This document shows, in pieces, positions 37,931-46,263 of a DNA stretch of 64,000 nucleotides. Source of the DNA: Planctomycetaceae bacterium. Lineage in GTDB: Bacteria; Planctomycetota; Planctomycetia; Planctomycetales; Planctomycetaceae. The number at the start of each line of letters is the position of its first letter. The first letter of the stretch is position 1. The translations under genes and the position numbers were made by a program. The stretch spans positions 1 through 64,000 of the forward strand of contig JABISG010000075.1 of the NCBI GenBank assembly GCA_018699955.1, written 5' to 3'. Under the pieces are notes generated by a model. The model was given only the letters and a program-made list of their open reading frames with translations. It searched no databases and had not been told where the DNA came from.

Positions 37931-39517
37931 TCACTCAGAGTCGACGACTTTGATCTTCATCTTGCCGAGGACTTTCATCATGGGCAGGAAGGAAAGCACG
38001 GGAGCGGGGCCGTCGTCGGAGAAACTGGAGTTGGCCATTTTGATGTGCGCGCCGCCAATTCCGCCGCGGCCCAAAGTGGCATCGAGCGGGACCCATTTTC
38101 CGTCCAGCCAGGCTTCGCTCCACATGTGGCCGCCGAAATCGTGACTCCGCTCAATGTAGACCAGCCCGACGGCGATCCGCGACGGGATCTTCTTTGCGCG
38201 GAGCATCGCCGCCAACAGGACGGCATGTTCGGTGCAGTCGCCTTCCAGATTCTTGGCAACTTCAGCGGCCGAGGCCATCGCCGTCGAAAAATTCTTGTTG
38301 GTGAGCGTTGTCGAGACGTACTTTTCCATGCGACGCGCGATTTCGACCGGATCGGTTTCCTCGCCGGCCGCCTTGTCGGCATGTTCGATGACGTTTTCGT
38401 CTGTGCATTGGAGAAACGCGGAACTCTCGAGAAACTCGGGTTTGGCTTCCACAACTTTTGCGTTCTCTGGAAGCGCCGGCGGAGCGACGGTCAGTTCGAT
38501 TGTCTCATCGGAAATGCGTTTGACCGACTGAGTTTTGTCGGCCACGAGAAACTCGGCCGCGTCTTCGCCGGGAGTCGTGATTTGATAGACGACCTTTCGT
38601 GATCCGTGTCCCTTGGGTATTGGATCGACTCGGATGAGCGAACCAACGGCAATATCCAACTCACCGCCGGCAATTGCCTTGACTGCCTCTTCCTCAGAAA
38701 CTTCGTAAGTGGTCATCACCAGACCCAACAGGTCGGTTTCGGTCTTCAACGTGTTTCCCTTTTCGTCAATCCAGCTACGGGTTGATGTCGGCAGAACGGT
38801 GTTGGTCGTTTTGATTTGCATCAGGTCCTGCGACGTGCCGTCGAACAGCTTGACCGACTCCATGTTTCCGGCGGTCATGGTCACGGTGGCTTTCTTTTTC
38901 AACTCCGGCAGAAAGACATCGAACGATCGCGATTCGCCTGGCTTCAACGGATTCTCTGCGAGCGATTGCGCTTCGTAAGCGGGCGACTTCAATCCCTTTT
39001 CCCAGGGAAGTTCCTGCTCGGTTGTGCGGTCGGCAATTGTTGTTTTTAAGAGCAGTTTGTCGCCTGCAACCTGGCCGACGACGCGCGTGGAGTTGGCCGG
39101 CGGGTTCTTGGTCTCCTGCACGAACGAAACCAGTTCGCCGTCTTCGGCGGCCACGTTTTCGAGCAGAATCTGCATTTTGAGTTTCTGTCCGAACCGCTCA
39201 ATCGTCATGTGCGTTTCGGTGGAAGTCTGTTCGAGCTTCCGACCATCGCGCGTGATTTCTTCGGACGTGGAATGCACGTAGCCAATGCGTGTCTCGCCGA
39301 GATAAATGACCTGCCAACTTTCAGTTTCGGATTCTTGTGCGAGCGAAACTGGAATTGGTTCATCGGTCTTAACGGGATTCGTCTCGACCGGGGCTTCAAC
39401 CTGCTTCGGTGGCGATGGCGGGGGAACCGGTTGAGAAACGTCTCCGCAACCGGTCGCTGCCACAATCGCTACGAAGAGCAGGCAGAGACCGAGCCGGTAT
39501 TTTTTGAAGCGGTGCAT
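37931..39517 (-). CDS. Transglutaminase-like lipoprotein
   Basis: The 528-residue protein starts with a lipoprotein signal (LCLLFVAIVAATGCGD, lipobox Cys at about 23). A beta-rich middle follows, then a C-terminal transglutaminase-like domain: EGDCTEHAVLLAAMLRAKKI (catalytic Cys), FGGHMWSEAWLDGKWVPLD (His) and DATLGRGG (Asp). The triad is complete. The earlier GTG at 39775 would add 86 non-family residues. It is likely exported; the substrate is unknown. Confidence 0.85.
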   Translation of the reverse strand: MHRFKKYRLGLCLLFVAIVAATGCGDVSQPVPPPSPPKQVEAPVETNPVKTDEPIPVSLAQESETESWQVIYLGETRIGYVHSTSEEITRDGRKLEQTSTETHMTIERFGQKLKMQILLENVAAEDGELVSFVQETKNPPANSTRVVGQVAGDKLLLKTTIADRTTEQELPWEKGLKSPAYEAQSLAENPLKPGESRSFDVFLPELKKKATVTMTAGNMESVKLFDGTSQDLMQIKTTNTVLPTSTRSWIDEKGNTLKTETDLLGLVMTTYEVSEEEAVKAIAGGELDIAVGSLIRVDPIPKGHGSRKVVYQITTPGEDAAEFLVADKTQSVKRISDETIELTVAPPALPENAKVVEAKPEFLESSAFLQCTDENVIEHADKAAGEETDPVEIARRMEKYVSTTLTNKNFSTAMASAAEVAKNLEGDCTEHAVLLAAMLRAKKIPSRIAVGLVYIERSHDFGGHMWSEAWLDGKWVPLDATLGRGGIGGAHIKMANSSFSDDGPAPVLSFLPMMKVLGKMKIKVVDSE

Positions 39518-40018
39518 GGTGTTCTCCACGTGAGGTGCGACGGCGACTTCTCCAGTGGCAGGCATTATAGCGATTGTCGCGGTCGATCGGTCAAGCGGCT
39601 TGCGTGGTGGGCCGGATCGTTTGGCTGTGCGGAATCTATCGGTTCTAACTCCAGAATCTCGCAACAATTTGCACCCTGAATGGTAGAACCGGCGTGCTTC
39701 GCTTTCCAGCAATGTTAACGCAGGCGGCACGTCACGTTTCATGCTTAGGGTGACAGGCGGTTTTTGCCGGAGCACGCCAATTGCCGCCGTTCTTCACTCA
39801 ATTTGCATGCTAGAGTTGCCTGACTCCCGACTGACTGACCGCACTTGGTGTGTCGTCAACATCGTGAGTTATTTGCGGGCCAACATGAATACACCCCTCC
39901 CGCACAGATTGATCGAGTGGCAATTCACTCAACGGCTGGATTGGAACATTTCCGGCCGTTCGATTTGTGCAGACGAATACAAATTCCGGCAGCAGCTGCA
40001 GAGATAAGGGAACACGAG
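39518..40018. other. Intergenic region, 500 nt
   Basis: The divergent spacer between the transglutaminase gene (minus) and the hypothetical gene at 40019 (plus). No gene, terminator or repeat is convincing. Confidence 0.4.
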
Positions 40019-40702
40019 ATGAGCTTCCTGCAACGGTTTAAGAAAGACAGCACTCGCGATAGTCTTGCCACCAAGAATATCAGCAGCTTTGAAGATCTTT
40101 CCGAAGATCAACTTGAAGCACACCTTGGCGTGAAACGTTACGGCAGCTTTATTCTCACCGATGCTGTCCGTCCTTCGTACAACCTCGAAGTTGTTCCAAG
40201 CGCGGGCTATCGGCACGACGTGTACCGCGATCGCGAAACCGGAGTCGAAATTCCCGTCTTGATGGCGGCCGCTTCGAGAGAAGTGATTATCGACCTGTTC
40301 ATCGACCTGCTCGATCCGTTGGGTGAGAGTGTCGATGTCGTGCTCGAATCGAGTCACGACCAGACGGCAGGTCAGCATCTCGACATGGGCCGCGAACACA
40401 TCGACCTGCCCGTGCTGAAGAGTACGCTGTACGACTTCGAGGATATTCTGTTGGACGATGGCTGCACAGGATTGGCGGTACTTAATCCGCGAATTCCGTT
40501 AGAAATCCAGTTTGACGAACACAAGCTGCTCATTGTGTACGGCCAGGATTTATCGGTGTTTGAGGACACGCTGGCCGACTACGGCATCAGCCGCAGCGAC
40601 GAGATTCGGTTCATCACTGAAGCCGAACACGTCCACTCGTCCAGCGATGAGTTCGTCGATCGATTTCAGCAGTTGAAGTACCGAATGGGAATCGACGATT
40701 GA
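40019..40702 (+). CDS. Conserved hypothetical acidic protein
   Basis: ATG 40019 gives 227 residues beginning MSFLQRFKKDSTRDSLATKN. The protein is acidic, with alternating helical and strand segments (YGSFILTDAVRPSYNLEVVP, REVIIDLFIDLLDPLG, FDEHKLLIVYGQDLSVFEDT). There is no signal peptide and no known motif. I do not recognise the family. Confidence 0.7.
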   Translation: MSFLQRFKKDSTRDSLATKNISSFEDLSEDQLEAHLGVKRYGSFILTDAVRPSYNLEVVPSAGYRHDVYRDRETGVEIPVLMAAASREVIIDLFIDLLDPLGESVDVVLESSHDQTAGQHLDMGREHIDLPVLKSTLYDFEDILLDDGCTGLAVLNPRIPLEIQFDEHKLLIVYGQDLSVFEDTLADYGISRSDEIRFITEAEHVHSSSDEFVDRFQQLKYRMGIDD

Positions 40703-40735
40703 GCTTTCTCCTGCCGCTCTCCCCGGCAAGGTTCC

Positions 40736-41809
40736 ATGAAACACATCTACTCTTATCATTCCACCCGCTACCCGTGCGCGCCGTGTGGCGATGTCGGCGT
40801 GACAGCATCAAGCTGTACGCGAGCGTTGCTGTGCCTGGCTGTCGTACTGAGCGCGATGTCGGCATCGGCTGCAGAGCCGGGAAATTATCTCAGCGAGCGG
40901 TTTGAGCCACTCGCGGATGTCCCAGCGGCGAAGCAGGTCTGGCACTTCCGCTGGGAGCGTTACGCTCGCAGCACCGAGGGGCGACCGATTGAAACCTTGC
41001 AGATCGGCAAGGGTCCATTCCGTACGCTGGTGCTGGGAAGCCTGCACGGCAGTGAAACGATGGCCGTCGAGATCGTCGAGCAACTGGCAAGACATCTGGG
41101 CAAGACGTCCGATCACTGGCATGAAGTCAACGTTTTAATAGTGAGGACACCCAACCCCGACGGTTTCGCGAAGCACAACAGTTTGAATGCCAGGAAGGTC
41201 GATCTCAATCGCAACTTTCCCACTCTGACCGACCGGCAATCGAAGCGTGAGCCACGCGCGGGGACTTCGGCATTCAGCGAAGTCGAAACACGTGTGCTTC
41301 GCGATATCCTGAGAACCTATCGTCCGCACCGCGTCGTACACGTCAAATCGACTCGCAACACAAACGGCTGGGCGCTGTGCAGCCGGCGGGCAGATGCAAT
41401 GGCTGCATTTCTATGCGAGTTCCGCAACCTGCATGTCGGCCGGCTCGAAGACCATCTCGTATCCGGTTCGGTTGAACGCTACGCCATCGGCACACTCGGA
41501 CTGGAAACCGTCACGCTCGCCGTTCCCAACCGTCCCGATAAGGCCACCGTTTGGCGCGACTATCGCAGTGTCTTACTAGCCGCCGCTGCTTACGTCGATC
41601 CCGAGTGGCAAACGACCCACTACCAAACGTATGCCCCGGCGAGATCAACACCGAATGTCTCCACGCAGCAGCCCTATGGGACCTCTGGTTCCCGATCGAA
41701 CCGGCAGACTGATCGAGGCGTGCTTGCTTCGCCGTTGAGACGATCGTCGCGGAAAAAACGATCGCCGTTGGGCAAACTTTGGAAACGCCTTCCGCCTTCG
41801 ATCCGGTAA
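40736..41809 (+). CDS. Exported M14/succinylglutamate-desuccinylase-like protein, probably inactive
   Basis: The 357-residue protein has a long N-terminal signal (LLCLAVVLSAMSASAA). The core shows the HxxE zinc motif in GSLHGSETM, TPNPDGF and DLNRNFP, as in M14 peptidases. At the place of the usual catalytic Glu (TLEL/TLEIP) the sequence reads ETVTLAVPNRP, with Ala instead. The second zinc-His stretch is replaced by VVHVKSTRNTNGW. Peptidase activity is therefore doubtful. The C-terminal 50 residues are Arg/Ser-rich and of low complexity. Confidence 0.7.
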   Translation: MKHIYSYHSTRYPCAPCGDVGVTASSCTRALLCLAVVLSAMSASAAEPGNYLSERFEPLADVPAAKQVWHFRWERYARSTEGRPIETLQIGKGPFRTLVLGSLHGSETMAVEIVEQLARHLGKTSDHWHEVNVLIVRTPNPDGFAKHNSLNARKVDLNRNFPTLTDRQSKREPRAGTSAFSEVETRVLRDILRTYRPHRVVHVKSTRNTNGWALCSRRADAMAAFLCEFRNLHVGRLEDHLVSGSVERYAIGTLGLETVTLAVPNRPDKATVWRDYRSVLLAAAAYVDPEWQTTHYQTYAPARSTPNVSTQQPYGTSGSRSNRQTDRGVLASPLRRSSRKKRSPLGKLWKRLPPSIR

Positions 41810-41865
41810 AGGACTCGTAGTGACCGCATTCGTGCGGTTTGTTTGTTCTTGGCACCACCGATGGA

Positions 41866-42387
41866 TTACGCAGTTTGACGTGCCGAGATGGTCGCCAAGG
41901 CGGCTTCGGTTTGCGTTAAAGCATCGCGGGCTTCGAGAATCGTCTGCCGAAAAACCTCGGCACGCGGCACCGCTTCGAGTCGTCCCAAGACAGTGCCTCG
42001 GGAATCGAGCAGAACGAGATCGGCTGCGTGGAAGAACTGCTGGCCATCGAGTTGTTCGACTTCGATCTCGTCAATCGCCGGCAATGCGACTTCCAATACT
42101 TGCCGTGGTGTCAGGGCCGCGTTGATCGTCACCCGACGGTTGGTCAACACGTAACGGCTTCCGACGACCTTTGTTTCCGCGTACAAAGCCAAAGCCAGCG
42201 GGCTGGTGGGGAGCGTGAACAGTAGATTCGACAGCTTGACTCCACAGATTCTGACGGGAATTGCGTCGTACAACCTACCCAGCCAGCGGCCCCGGCCGGT
42301 TGCAGCGATTGACGGATAGACCGTCATTACCACGTTTTCGACTCCGGCACTCACACCGGAAATTGCCTGCACATTGCCAATGGACAT
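41866..42387 (-). CDS. PH-domain (bPH2/DUF304-like) protein
   Basis: From ATG 42387 (GGAGAG upstream) the protein has 173 residues. A hydrophobic stretch at about 38-60 (LSNLLFTLPTSPLALALY) is followed by the bacterial PH motif SRYVLTNRRVTI, IDEIEVEQL and DLVLLDSRGTVLGRLEAVP. A cytoplasmic membrane-associated role is likely; the function is unknown. Confidence 0.7.
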   Translation of the reverse strand: MSIGNVQAISGVSAGVENVVMTVYPSIAATGRGRWLGRLYDAIPVRICGVKLSNLLFTLPTSPLALALYAETKVVGSRYVLTNRRVTINAALTPRQVLEVALPAIDEIEVEQLDGQQFFHAADLVLLDSRGTVLGRLEAVPRAEVFRQTILEARDALTQTEAALATISARQTA

Positions 42388-42495
42388 CGCTTCGCGTCTC
42401 TCCAAAAACAGTCAAAACGGCCGATCAGATCAGGTATTCGACGGCGATTAAACTACCACACCACAAGCAACATTGCCAGCATCTGCTGCCGGGGA

Positions 42496-43731
42496 TCAAA
42501 ACGCCGTCTTCCTGCGACCTGTCGTTCCCTTCTTTTTCTCTTCCTCGTCCGGCTGAAGTTCGCGGAGGACACAACGAAAGCCGACGTTGGGACCCGGTGC
42601 GCGCATGGAAACGGGCGAACGATCCCACGCCATCCAATCGGGACCATTGCCCTTGACGACGCGGTGGTTTGCGACCACTGCCCGTTTTGGCCCGGCCCAT
42701 TTGCGAACCACGGTCTCGCCGTTTCTCGTCGCTTCCTGGTAGGTGGTGGGGGAATACATGTCGGCACACCATTCACGGGCGTTGCCCGCCAGATCGTATA
42801 CGCCATAGGGGCTGATGTCGGCACGGAAACTCATGACCGCATCGATCTGATTGGGCGTCCGCGCGGGAGACCAACCGGCCCGCCCATTGCCCCACGGATG
42901 CAGGAAACCATTCGGTCCGCGTGCCGCCTTCTCCCATTCCGGTTCGGTTGGCAACTGCTTCTTAACCCAGGTTGTATAGTTTCGGGCATCTGCCCAACTC
43001 ACACCCAGAGCAGGGTGATCGTCGGGCGAAGAAACGTTAATGGGCCTCTGCAGTGTTCTGTTCTTTTTCTCTTTCCACCACACACGGAAGTTCTCGTATT
43101 GTCCAAGCGTGACCTCGGCGACGTCGATATAGTACGCATCGAGGAATACGGCGATTTGCGGCATCGCGTTCTCGGGGCCGTCGTTCGTCCCCTGTTGTGA
43201 AATCGATGACGGGATAAACGCCATCAGCGAGCCATCTTCTTCGCAGCGAATTCGCAGCGGAAAACCGTCCGCGGAGAAACCGGCGTCGGGTACTGCGACA
43301 AATCCTTCCGGAAGTGGGGCTTTGGTCTTGGGACGTGTCGATGACGACTTCGTACCCCCACCCGCTGGTGGTACGGCGTTGAACTGCGAGGAATCAACTC
43401 CCTCCTCGGGAACTGTTGCGAGAAACGTGTTGGCCCCATCGTCGACAATTGCGAAGTTCCCTTCGTTGTTCGCCAATGCAAACACGTTCTTTGGGTCGGC
43501 CCCCGCTAACGCTGCATCGACCTTCGGTGCAGGTTTCGCCGCGACCGGCTTCGGCTTTTCAGCTTGACGACCCTGCGGTGCCTCAGGTGCGAAAGAACCG
43601 CCACCGCCGGCATTGCCGCTGCTGCCGACGCTGGAACTGCCATCGGCGACGTCCTCCGAATCGTCTCCACAACCGCAGATGCAGACGGCCGCGACGAGTA
43701 CCGGCAGCATCATCAACCGATAGAATTTCAT
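42496..43731 (-). CDS. FGE-sulfatase-like (SUMF1-fold) lipoprotein
   Basis: The 411-residue lipoprotein (MLPVLVAAVCICGCGDD, lipobox) has a low-complexity linker and then an FGE-like domain at about 170-400: YYIDVAEVTLGQYENFR, DDHPALGVSWADARNYTTWV, LPTEPEWEKAARGPNG, GVYDLAGNAREWCADM. The paired cysteines of active formylglycine enzymes are not seen in the RVVKGNGPDWM...GFRCVLREL end, so it is probably a binding or structural version. Confidence 0.8.
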   Translation of the reverse strand: MKFYRLMMLPVLVAAVCICGCGDDSEDVADGSSSVGSSGNAGGGGSFAPEAPQGRQAEKPKPVAAKPAPKVDAALAGADPKNVFALANNEGNFAIVDDGANTFLATVPEEGVDSSQFNAVPPAGGGTKSSSTRPKTKAPLPEGFVAVPDAGFSADGFPLRIRCEEDGSLMAFIPSSISQQGTNDGPENAMPQIAVFLDAYYIDVAEVTLGQYENFRVWWKEKKNRTLQRPINVSSPDDHPALGVSWADARNYTTWVKKQLPTEPEWEKAARGPNGFLHPWGNGRAGWSPARTPNQIDAVMSFRADISPYGVYDLAGNAREWCADMYSPTTYQEATRNGETVVRKWAGPKRAVVANHRVVKGNGPDWMAWDRSPVSMRAPGPNVGFRCVLRELQPDEEEKKKGTTGRRKTAF

Positions 43732-43877
43732 GTTTCATACCTGTATTCAATGTGACCGGTTTTCAACCGGTCGGGCAATTCGCAGCCGAACCATCGGCAA
43801 CGGTTTCCATTGTCGGCACGATCGCCCGGGGATACAACAGCAATCCAGAATTCTGAGGGGGCGAAGTCTATAAACAG

Positions 43878-43936
43878 GAGCCTGAAGCGCAAGCGAAGGG
43901 GTTGCTGGAAACATCCTTCGCTTGCGCTTCAGGCTC
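43878..43936. repeat. 22-bp perfect inverted repeat
   Basis: GAGCCTGAAGCGCAAGCGAA then GG at 43878-43899 is matched exactly by CCTTCGCTTGCGCTTCAGGC then TC at 43915-43936, around 15 nt. It lies between two minus-strand genes and is related in design to the 11624-11686 element. Confidence 0.85.
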
Positions 43937-43985
43937 TTATTTCTTTTCCTCTTTGAGATTCTCTGCGGTCTTTGCACCTTTGCGT

Positions 43986-45353
43986 TCAATCAGAATCGTC
44001 CGCTGTTTCATCGATAACTCGGTTCAGGATTTCATCGAAGTTGGACACGTCGGCGATTTTCTTCGCACAACTGGGATTCGCGAAAATTCGGACACGTTTG
44101 ACGTAATCGTCGAACTGTCGCTGCGCCAGAGCTTCGACCACTGGCGAGACTTCATGCAGCGGGCGGTACACGTCTTCCTTTGGGAAGAAGATTTCAACGT
44201 TGAATTCCACTTCCCGGTGCGGTGGCGGCGCGTCGATTAGCAAGTCGGTGGCGGCCAGCGGTTCGTTGAGTTCTGCTCCCAGCCGTTTGGCTAGCCGGTC
44301 GGCACACTCAACCAGAAACTCAAACGGTCGCCCGGCCAATCGCTGGTAGGTCTCGGGTGACTGATACAGGCTGTATTCGGTCACCCGCTTGTAGAGTAAC
44401 CGTTTGATCCCGAAGACGCCTTCGAGCAGCCGTTCGCAATCGGTGCCGACGGCTTTGGTTCGCAGTGTCTGAATGAAGTCGGGTTCGGTTTGCAGAAACA
44501 GTTGCCGCAGGTCGAGATCGCGATGCAACGAGAAGAAGGCGCGGGCGAACATGCAGGTGGCCGAACGCACGGCGTGATGCCAATAGACTTCGCTGAACAT
44601 GACATACCGGGCAAAGACCATCAATTCGGCGGCGGTCTTTCCCTTGTAGTTCAATGCGAGTCCGTCGCCTTCGCGGTTGACGACGAGCGAATGCATCAGC
44701 CGGTTCTTGTCGAAATTGCGGCCGTAGGGGACGCCGGCATGCAAACTGTCGCGGTCGAGGTAATCCATCTTGTCGATGTCGATCGGACCCGACAGGATCG
44801 ACCGCAGCAGACGCAGCGCCGGCGTGTCGCCTGTTTTTGCTGCCCCTTTCTGTTTCACCACAACGCCCAGGACTTCTTCCGGTTCGATGTGCCATTCGGA
44901 GCGCAAGACTTCGGCCAACTCGCGATGGGGTGCAAGAAATTCAGCCGCAAATTCCTCGTGCGGCGGCAGATCGGGCAGTCCCATGTCTTCAATCGGATGG
45001 CAGAACGGCCAGTGTCCCAGATCGTGAAGCAGAGCGGCGGCCAACAACACCTCGGCGTGATGCGGATCGATGATTTCGTGGAAGCGGGCGTCTTTTCCGA
45101 GTTGCCAGAGGTATCGCAGCGCATTGTGGTACACGCCCAGTGCGTGCTCGAATCGCGTGTGCTGCGCACCGGGATAGACGCGCGAAGCGACACCCAGCTG
45201 CTTGATGTGAGCGAGGCGTTGAAACTCGGCCGTATCGACAAGCGCCCGCACGCGCGACGTAAAGGGAACGTCCTGCTCCATCGGAATGCGGACGATTCCC
45301 TGTGCGTTTGCCAACTGCGTCAACTCGGGGATGTCGAATAATGAATGCGGCAT
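43986..45353 (-). CDS. HD-domain phosphohydrolase
   Basis: From the ATG at 45353 the 455-residue protein has HTRFEHALGVYHN, AALLHDLGHWPFCHP (HD motif), DKMDYLDRDSLHAGV and a long helical C-terminus. This fits the dNTPase-like HD superfamily, but the substrate is unassigned. It is followed, after the inverted repeat, by the FGE-like lipoprotein gene. Confidence 0.85.
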   Translation of the reverse strand: MPHSLFDIPELTQLANAQGIVRIPMEQDVPFTSRVRALVDTAEFQRLAHIKQLGVASRVYPGAQHTRFEHALGVYHNALRYLWQLGKDARFHEIIDPHHAEVLLAAALLHDLGHWPFCHPIEDMGLPDLPPHEEFAAEFLAPHRELAEVLRSEWHIEPEEVLGVVVKQKGAAKTGDTPALRLLRSILSGPIDIDKMDYLDRDSLHAGVPYGRNFDKNRLMHSLVVNREGDGLALNYKGKTAAELMVFARYVMFSEVYWHHAVRSATCMFARAFFSLHRDLDLRQLFLQTEPDFIQTLRTKAVGTDCERLLEGVFGIKRLLYKRVTEYSLYQSPETYQRLAGRPFEFLVECADRLAKRLGAELNEPLAATDLLIDAPPPHREVEFNVEIFFPKEDVYRPLHEVSPVVEALAQRQFDDYVKRVRIFANPSCAKKIADVSNFDEILNRVIDETADDSD

Positions 45354-45388
45354 TGATTCAACCGGACCACGACGGGCAAGCCCGCCGG

Positions 45389-46066
45389 CTAAATGGGGGA
45401 TGCGGATTTGGTATCGGTCGCTCTCGTCGGGGCAAATAGTTCTGTGACGACGTCGGCAAGAAGTTCGTCGTTCTGTTGTGCGCTGCGATTGCCAATGGCC
45501 TGCCACAGGCGGGCGCCGTCGCGAGATGCCTGTTGAAGTTTGGCGGGCATTTCGTCGATGCTGGGTGGCAGTGACTCCCCAGCGACGATCGCGGTCGAAA
45601 TCGCATCGGGAATGTCGTCGATGTTGTCAATCGTTTGAAAATCGACCAGCCCGACCAGTAATGGATTCACTCTCCCGGCGATCAGCGAGCGGACATCGTC
45701 CTGGTAGGCCACGATTGGTTTCCCCAGAGTCCAGGCGATGGCCGCCTCGGAGACGGCACCCTCATCGGGGACGCGTCCGTTGAGATTCCAAATGACCGCG
45801 TCGCATTCGACGGCCAACTGGTAGACGTCGAGCGCAAAGATCGCGGCATGCAAAAACTCGGCCGCCTGAGGAGCCTCCCAACCGCGTTCAATTAATGTGC
45901 GGTGGACGAGCCGAAACTCCATGCCGTCACGATGTGGCAGATAGACGCGATAACCGGCGTCGGTCAATGCGTCGGCAATGGCGGCCATTTCATCGCGCTC
46001 GGCTCCGTTAAACAGCGGACCGGCACAGTAAATTTGCTGCGCTGCGTCGGCAATGTTAGAGGGCAT
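45389..46066 (-). CDS. Nucleoside 2-deoxyribosyltransferase-like protein
   Basis: The 225-residue protein has the N-terminal motif IYCAGPLFNGAERDEMA, GYRVYLPHRDGMEF and the C-terminal DAVIWNLNGRVPDEGAVSEA, typical of the NDT family that swaps bases on deoxyribose. It lies 35 nt upstream of the HD-domain gene, so a nucleotide-salvage pair is plausible. Confidence 0.78.
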   Translation of the reverse strand: MPSNIADAAQQIYCAGPLFNGAERDEMAAIADALTDAGYRVYLPHRDGMEFRLVHRTLIERGWEAPQAAEFLHAAIFALDVYQLAVECDAVIWNLNGRVPDEGAVSEAAIAWTLGKPIVAYQDDVRSLIAGRVNPLLVGLVDFQTIDNIDDIPDAISTAIVAGESLPPSIDEMPAKLQQASRDGARLWQAIGNRSAQQNDELLADVVTELFAPTRATDTKSASPI

Positions 46067-46263
46067 CGTTCACATCCTTGTATTCGCAACGCATCGCGTG
46101 ATGCAGGAAGATCGTTCCACGTCGTCGGATTATAACCGCAAAGAGGGCGGGGCATAGCCAATCAGATAACAATCGAGCGACAAGCAGTCGTCGCAAGTGG
46201 GCATGTCGGATATGATGGAAAACCGTCCCGAATCACCCCATCATCCTTCATCCCACGTTTCCT

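Noticed and set aside
42496-43731. Active formylglycine-generating enzyme
   Set aside because: The fold is right, but the paired catalytic cysteines are not visible and no sulfatase is nearby.
44490-45341. 283-codon plus-strand ORF
   Set aside because: Antisense to the HD-domain hydrolase, whose HD motifs are clear.
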